DNA of 27,470 bases, taken from Alistipes sp. Its GTDB lineage: Bacteria > Bacteroidota > Bacteroidia > Bacteroidales > Rikenellaceae. Of this stretch, positions 23,850 through 27,470 are shown piece after piece. The notes under the pieces are model-generated. The model ran no database searches and was not told where the DNA came from. It saw only the letters and a list, made by a program, of their open reading frames with translations. The stretch covers positions 1-27,470 of the forward strand of contig JAHHQK010000032.1 in the NCBI GenBank assembly GCA_020026435.1, given 5' to 3'. Numbering within the stretch: position 1 is the stretch's first letter; every line of letters begins with the position of its first letter. The position numbers and the translations under genes were made by a program.

Positions 23850-26156
23850 ATGAAAAAAATGATATTGGGGGCATTTCTCATGCTCCTGCTTCCCGCCCTG
23901 TGTTTGGCCGGGGAAGAATCCGTAGTCAAGCCCCGCAAACAGAGCGACGCGCACATCACCGGCCATGTCATCGACGCCAAGACGCGCGAACACCTCTCCT
24001 TTGCCACCATCGCCGTCCAAGGCACGACCATCGGCATTGCGACCGACGCTACGGGGCACTTTTTCCTGAAAAACCTGCCCCAGGGCCGCTTTACGCTCGT
24101 CGCCTCGTCCGTGGGATACAAGAGCGCCGAGCAGACGGTCGAGATCCTTCCCAACAAGACCCTTGAGGTCAATTTCGAACTCACCGAAGAAGCGCTTTCG
24201 GTCGAGGAGATCGTCGTTTCGGCCAGCCGGACGGAGAGCAACAAGAAAACCGCGCCGACCATCGTCTCGGTGGCCTCGACCCAGCTCTTCGAATCGACCG
24301 CCTCGTGCAACATGGCCGAGACGATGAATTTCCAGTCGGGCCTGCGCGTCGAGACCAACTGCAGCAACTGCGGCACAACCCAGCTGCGCATCAACGGACT
24401 CGAAGGACAGTATTCGCAGGTGCTGATTGACAGCCGCCCGATCTTCAGCTCGCTGGCCTCGGTCTACGGTCTGGAGCAGCTTCCCGTCGCCATGATCGAG
24501 CGGGTCGAGGTGATTCGCGGAGGAGGATCGGCCCTGTTCGGTGCCAACGCCATTGGCGGTGTGGTCAACATCATCACCAAGGAACCGCTGCGCAACTCCG
24601 TCATGCTGTCCAACACGACCAATATCTTCAGCGGGGGCACGACCGACTTCAACACCTCGCTCAACGGTTCGTTCGTCTCCGACGACTACAAAATGGGCGT
24701 TTTCCTGTTCGGAATGCTCAAGGACCGCGACTCCTACGACCGCAACGGGGACGGATTCTCGGACATCCCGAAACTCAACTCCGAGACGGCAGGCTTCCGG
24801 GCCTATTACAAGACCTCGCCCTATACGCGTCTGACAGCCGAGTACCACCACATCCATGAGTTCCGCCGCGGTGGAGATGCCTTCGACCAGCCGCCCCACA
24901 AGGCCGGCATCGCCGAACAGCTCAACCACAAGATCGACGGCGGCGGCTTGAAATTCGACTGGTTCAGCCCGAACAACCGCCACCGGATGGGTATCTACAC
25001 CTCGGCGCAGAATATCGACCGCAACAGCTATTTCGGCACGGACCAGAATCTCGATGCCTACGGTGCCACGACCGACAAGACGTTCGTGGCCGGAGCCCAA
25101 TACACCTACACGTTCCACAAACTGCTGTTCCTGCCCTCGGAGCTGACGGCAGGTATCGAGTACAACTACAATACGCTCCACGACAAATACCTCGGTCTGG
25201 GACGCGATTTCAAGCAGGAATCCCATAGCACGGGCTTCTTCTTCCAGAACGAGTGGCAGAGCGAAAAGGTCAATTTCCTGATCGGAGGACGTCTGGACAA
25301 GCACAACATGATGAAGAACGTGGTCTTCTCGCCGCGTGTGAATGTGCGCTACAGCCCTACGGAGCAGATCGGACTGCGGGCCAGCTATTCGAGCGGCTAC
25401 CGCGCGCCGCAGGCCTACAACGAGGACCTGCACATCGACGCCTTGGACAACAAGCTGGCGATCATCCGTCTGGCCCCGAACCTCAAGCCCGAATACTCGC
25501 ACAGCTTGAGCGCATCGGTGGATCTGTACCACAATTTCGGCCGAGTGCAGGGCAACCTGCTCATCGAAGGATTCTACACGAAGCTCAAAGATGTCTTCTC
25601 GCTGGACAAAATCGGCGAGGATGACCATGGCAACATCATCAAGGAGCGGCGCAACGCCTCGGGAGCCTCCGTGGCCGGTGTGGGTGCCGAAGCCAAGCTG
25701 GGCATCCCGGGACGCTTCGAACTGCAGCTGGGCTACACCTTCCAGCGCAGCCGTTACGACGAACTCGAAAAGTGGTCGGACGATGTGGCCCCCCAGCGGA
25801 GGATGTTCCGCTCGCCGGACCACTACGGCTACCTGACGGCGAAGGTAAACCTCACGCGCGATTTCGTGGCCTCGCTCTTCGGCAACTACACGGGACGCAT
25901 GCTCGTGCAGCACAATGCCGGCTATATCGAGCAGGATACGGAGCGTCTGACGCCCAATTTCTGGGATATGGGCCTGCGCCTGTCGTACAACTTCAGACTC
26001 ACGAAGCAGCTGCGGCTGGAAGTGAACGCCGGAGTGAAGAACCTTTTCGACAGCTTCCAGAAGGACCTCGATTTCGGGCAGAATAAGGATTCCGCCTATA
26101 TCTATGGTCCGGCAGCTCCGCGCACCTACTTCATTGGTGCAAAATTTGCTCTCTGA
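23850..26156 (+). CDS. TonB-dependent receptor with carboxypeptidase-regulatory domain and CxxCG plug motif
   Basis: A 768-residue outer-membrane receptor. Signal peptide 1-20 (cleavage near CLAGE); carboxypeptidase-regulatory-like domain about 35-112 (ITGHVIDAKTREHLSFATI); TonB-box-like EEIVVSASRTES (119-130); plug about 133-245 with LRINGLEGQYSQVLIDSRPI, VIRGGGSALFGANAIGGVVN and IITKEP; then a CirA/BtuB-type barrel ending FIGAKFAL. The plug carries TNCSNCGTTQ (Cys171, Cys174) with another Cys153, an unusual feature for this compartment that could bind metal or form a disulfide. It is not a SusC: no SusD follows and it is shorter. Together with the His-rich protein upstream it suggests import of a metal ion or metal complex. 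A strong terminator follows at 26178. Confidence 0.92.
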   Translation: MKKMILGAFLMLLLPALCLAGEESVVKPRKQSDAHITGHVIDAKTREHLSFATIAVQGTTIGIATDATGHFFLKNLPQGRFTLVASSVGYKSAEQTVEILPNKTLEVNFELTEEALSVEEIVVSASRTESNKKTAPTIVSVASTQLFESTASCNMAETMNFQSGLRVETNCSNCGTTQLRINGLEGQYSQVLIDSRPIFSSLASVYGLEQLPVAMIERVEVIRGGGSALFGANAIGGVVNIITKEPLRNSVMLSNTTNIFSGGTTDFNTSLNGSFVSDDYKMGVFLFGMLKDRDSYDRNGDGFSDIPKLNSETAGFRAYYKTSPYTRLTAEYHHIHEFRRGGDAFDQPPHKAGIAEQLNHKIDGGGLKFDWFSPNNRHRMGIYTSAQNIDRNSYFGTDQNLDAYGATTDKTFVAGAQYTYTFHKLLFLPSELTAGIEYNYNTLHDKYLGLGRDFKQESHSTGFFFQNEWQSEKVNFLIGGRLDKHNMMKNVVFSPRVNVRYSPTEQIGLRASYSSGYRAPQAYNEDLHIDALDNKLAIIRLAPNLKPEYSHSLSASVDLYHNFGRVQGNLLIEGFYTKLKDVFSLDKIGEDDHGNIIKERRNASGASVAGVGAEAKLGIPGRFELQLGYTFQRSRYDELEKWSDDVAPQRRMFRSPDHYGYLTAKVNLTRDFVASLFGNYTGRMLVQHNAGYIEQDTERLTPNFWDMGLRLSYNFRLTKQLRLEVNAGVKNLFDSFQKDLDFGQNKDSAYIYGPAAPRTYFIGAKFAL

Positions 26157-26177
26157 GCGGGATGCAGCCCGAAAGTT

Positions 26178-26220
26178 ATTCGGATGCGGGGATCGGCCCT
26201 GCATCCGAATTTCTTTTTTT
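26178..26220 (+). terminator. Terminator of the TonB receptor operon
   Basis: ATTCGGATGC (26178-26187) pairs with GCATCCGAAT (26201-26210), reinforced by an inner GGG/CCC, and a T-rich tail follows to 26220. It lies 21 bases after the receptor stop. Confidence 0.85.
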
Positions 26221-26706
26221 ATCGAGGACCGGGAGGGCTGTCCGGAAGAAGCGGAAGATCGGCCCAATCGGGGAAATGTGCAAAGAATTCAAAAAGCAAT
26301 TTTTTTGCATTGGACGGTATCTAATGACCGATTTATTATTATATTTGTTAAAGCAAAGGTTTTCGAAGCGCCAGTTGCGCGATGAGGAGTGAAAAGGGAG
26401 TGAAAAGGGAGTGAAGAAAGCTTCTGCAACAATACCCGTTGCTGAGGATTTCGGCTCCGAAGATGGGGCGCAATAGTTTTACAATCTTTGCCGCAGGCCG
26501 CAAGGCCTGGAAGGCATCGGCACGGAAACGAGCCGGAAGATCGGCCCAATCGGTTCGATGCCGAAGAACCCCGAGGAATAGATATTCGATATTGGTTGTG
26601 TATTACTTTATTGTTTTTTAAACCCGACGCTGCCGCGGGACAGACGTGTCGTCTTTGGCGTGCAGGCTTTGTTTTGCGGCGGATATCGGCATAAAAGGGA
26701 TTCAGT
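26221..26706 (+). other. Intergenic leader region with direct repeats
   Basis: No gene is recognised in about 490 bases. A 20-bp sequence, CGGAAGATCGGCCCAATCGG, occurs exactly twice (26252-26271 and 26534-26553). An 11-bp unit GGAGTGAAAAG is repeated nearly three times in tandem (26386-26418). TATATTTG at 26340-26347 fits the -7 promoter consensus, but no well-spaced -33 element is evident; if used, the transporter mRNA would have a leader of about 350 bases. Confidence 0.5.
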
Positions 26707-27470
26707 ATGGAACTAATTGAACAATTATTGTTTGGTTCCTCCTCATCTGGGGGGGGGAAGTAGCCCACTCGGTGGTGCTTCTGGCGCTGGTTATCACGAT
26801 CGGCATCATTTTGGGTAAGATAAAGATCCTCGGGGTCTCGCTGGGGGTGACGGGCATCCTGTTCGTCGGCATCGCCTTCAGCTATTTCGGGATGAACATC
26901 GACGAACACCTGATGCACTTCCTCAAGGAGTTCGGCCTGATTCTCTTCGTCTATTCGATCGGCCTGCAGGTCGGACCCGGGTTTTTCTCCTCATTCCGCA
27001 AGGGCGGCATCACGCTGAACAAACTGGCGGTGCTGGTGGTTGTGCTGGGTGTCGTCACGACGGTGCTACTCTATTACGCGACGGGATTACCCATGACAAC
27101 GATGGTCGGCGTGATGTCGGGTGCCGTGACCAATACGCCCGGGCTGGGCGCCGCACAGCAGGCATTCAGCGACCTGCATGTCGGAGCCGATGCCGCGGAT
27201 ATCGCCACGGGCTATGCCGTGGCCTACCCGCTGGGAGTCGTGGGCGCCATTCTGACCCTGCTGTCACTGCGCTACCTGCTGCGTATCGACGTGCAACGGG
27301 AGGAAGAGGCCGCCGGACTGGGAACGGATGCCCTGAAGGACTTCACGACCCGGCGCCTTTCGGTCGAAATCAGCAATCCGGCCGTCGAGGGGAAAAGCAT
27401 CGTCGCAATACGGGATCTGGCCCTGCGCGATTTCGTGGTTTCGCGCATCTGCCACCCGGGCAAAACGCCC
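26707..27470 (+). CDS. AspT/YidE/YbjL-type membrane transporter, 5' part, frame broken at a G9 tract
   Basis: The ATG at 26707 starts MELIEQLLFGSSSSGGGK and then hits TAG at 26761-26763. One frame over, from 26760 to the window end without a stop, lies the body of an AspT/YidE/YbjL-type transporter: VAHSVVLLALVITIGIILG, LGVSLGVTGILFVGI, GLILFVYSIGLQVGPGFF, SGAVTNTPGLGAAQQAF and GYAVAYPLGVVGAIL. The start of an RCK_C-like domain (LSVEISNPAVEGKSI) then begins. The two frames meet at nine G (26749-26757); 10 or 7 G would join them. The ATG has an AAAGGGA just upstream, and the body has no good start of its own before an internal ATG at 26889. Phase variation, a fixed frameshift or a homopolymer sequencing error are all possible. 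The 3' end lies outside the window. Family members export anions or dicarboxylates; the substrate here is unknown. Confidence 0.8.

Noticed and set aside
23844..26267. 807-codon open frame opposite the TonB receptor
   Set aside because: Same codon-bias effect; the plus-strand product has signal peptide, plug and barrel features, whereas the antisense product has none.
26289..26918. 209-codon minus-strand ORF across the transporter leader
   Set aside because: Opposes the conserved transporter body and spans the G9 tract and repeats; no recognisable protein features.

Overview
The window looks like a chromosomal segment of a gut Bacteroidales bacterium, most likely Alistipes or a close Rikenellaceae relative. 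The grounds are a SusC/SusD pair, a GH92 mannosidase lipoprotein, GLPGLI-family and carboxypeptidase-regulatory/TonB remnants, promoters of the Bacteroidetes type (TAnnTTTG at -7), few Shine-Dalgarno sites and a GC-rich coding style. The genus is an inference, not a database result.

Layout. (1) 1-1820: a decayed zone on the minus strand with remnants of a small lipoprotein, a GLPGLI-family protein and a carboxypeptidase-regulatory/TonB-plug protein, each broken by frameshifts or stops, between terminator hairpins. (2) 1915-8487, minus strand: a four-gene operon of SusC, SusD, an exported endonuclease/exonuclease/phosphatase (EEP) protein and an unrecognised lipoprotein. No glycoside hydrolase is present. 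(3) 9153-10334, minus strand: a XylR-type AraC regulator with its own sugar-sensor domain. (4) 10583-21910, plus strand: a promoter, an orphan 27-codon signal-peptide ORF, then a tight run of exported enzymes: a pyrophosphatase/phosphodiesterase-type phosphatase with CHB_HEX and PA14-like modules, a GH92 alpha-mannosidase with the same two modules, a second EEP phosphatase, a GDPD-alkaline phosphatase fusion, an MGH1/GH63-like glycosidase, a metallophosphoesterase and finally a cytoplasmic ROK sugar kinase. (5) 22198-22953, minus strand: exodeoxyribonuclease III. (6) 23369-26156, plus strand: a promoter, a small His-rich membrane protein and a TonB-dependent receptor with a CxxCG motif in its plug, probably a metal-related uptake unit. 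(7) 26707 to the window end: an AspT/YidE/YbjL-type transporter whose reading frame is broken at a run of nine G near its start.

How the genes fit together. Block 4 combines two glycosidases with five phosphoester-cleaving domains in four proteins, a sugar kinase and a divergent sugar-sensing regulator. I infer a periplasmic or surface pathway that dismantles a phosphorylated, mannose-containing glycoconjugate (phosphomannan, phosphorylated N-glycan, GPI or phosphatidylinositol-mannoside type), salvaging phosphate and sugar. Block 2 carries a related phosphoesterase with its own SusCD importer and may supply or complement this pathway. The orphan signal peptide at 10711 suggests that block 4 once began with its own exported protein, possibly a SusC-like receptor, that was deleted.

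The strongest candidates for follow-up are the phosphatase-rich mannosidase locus, the possible phase-variable G tract in the transporter, and the His-rich protein/CxxCG receptor pair.
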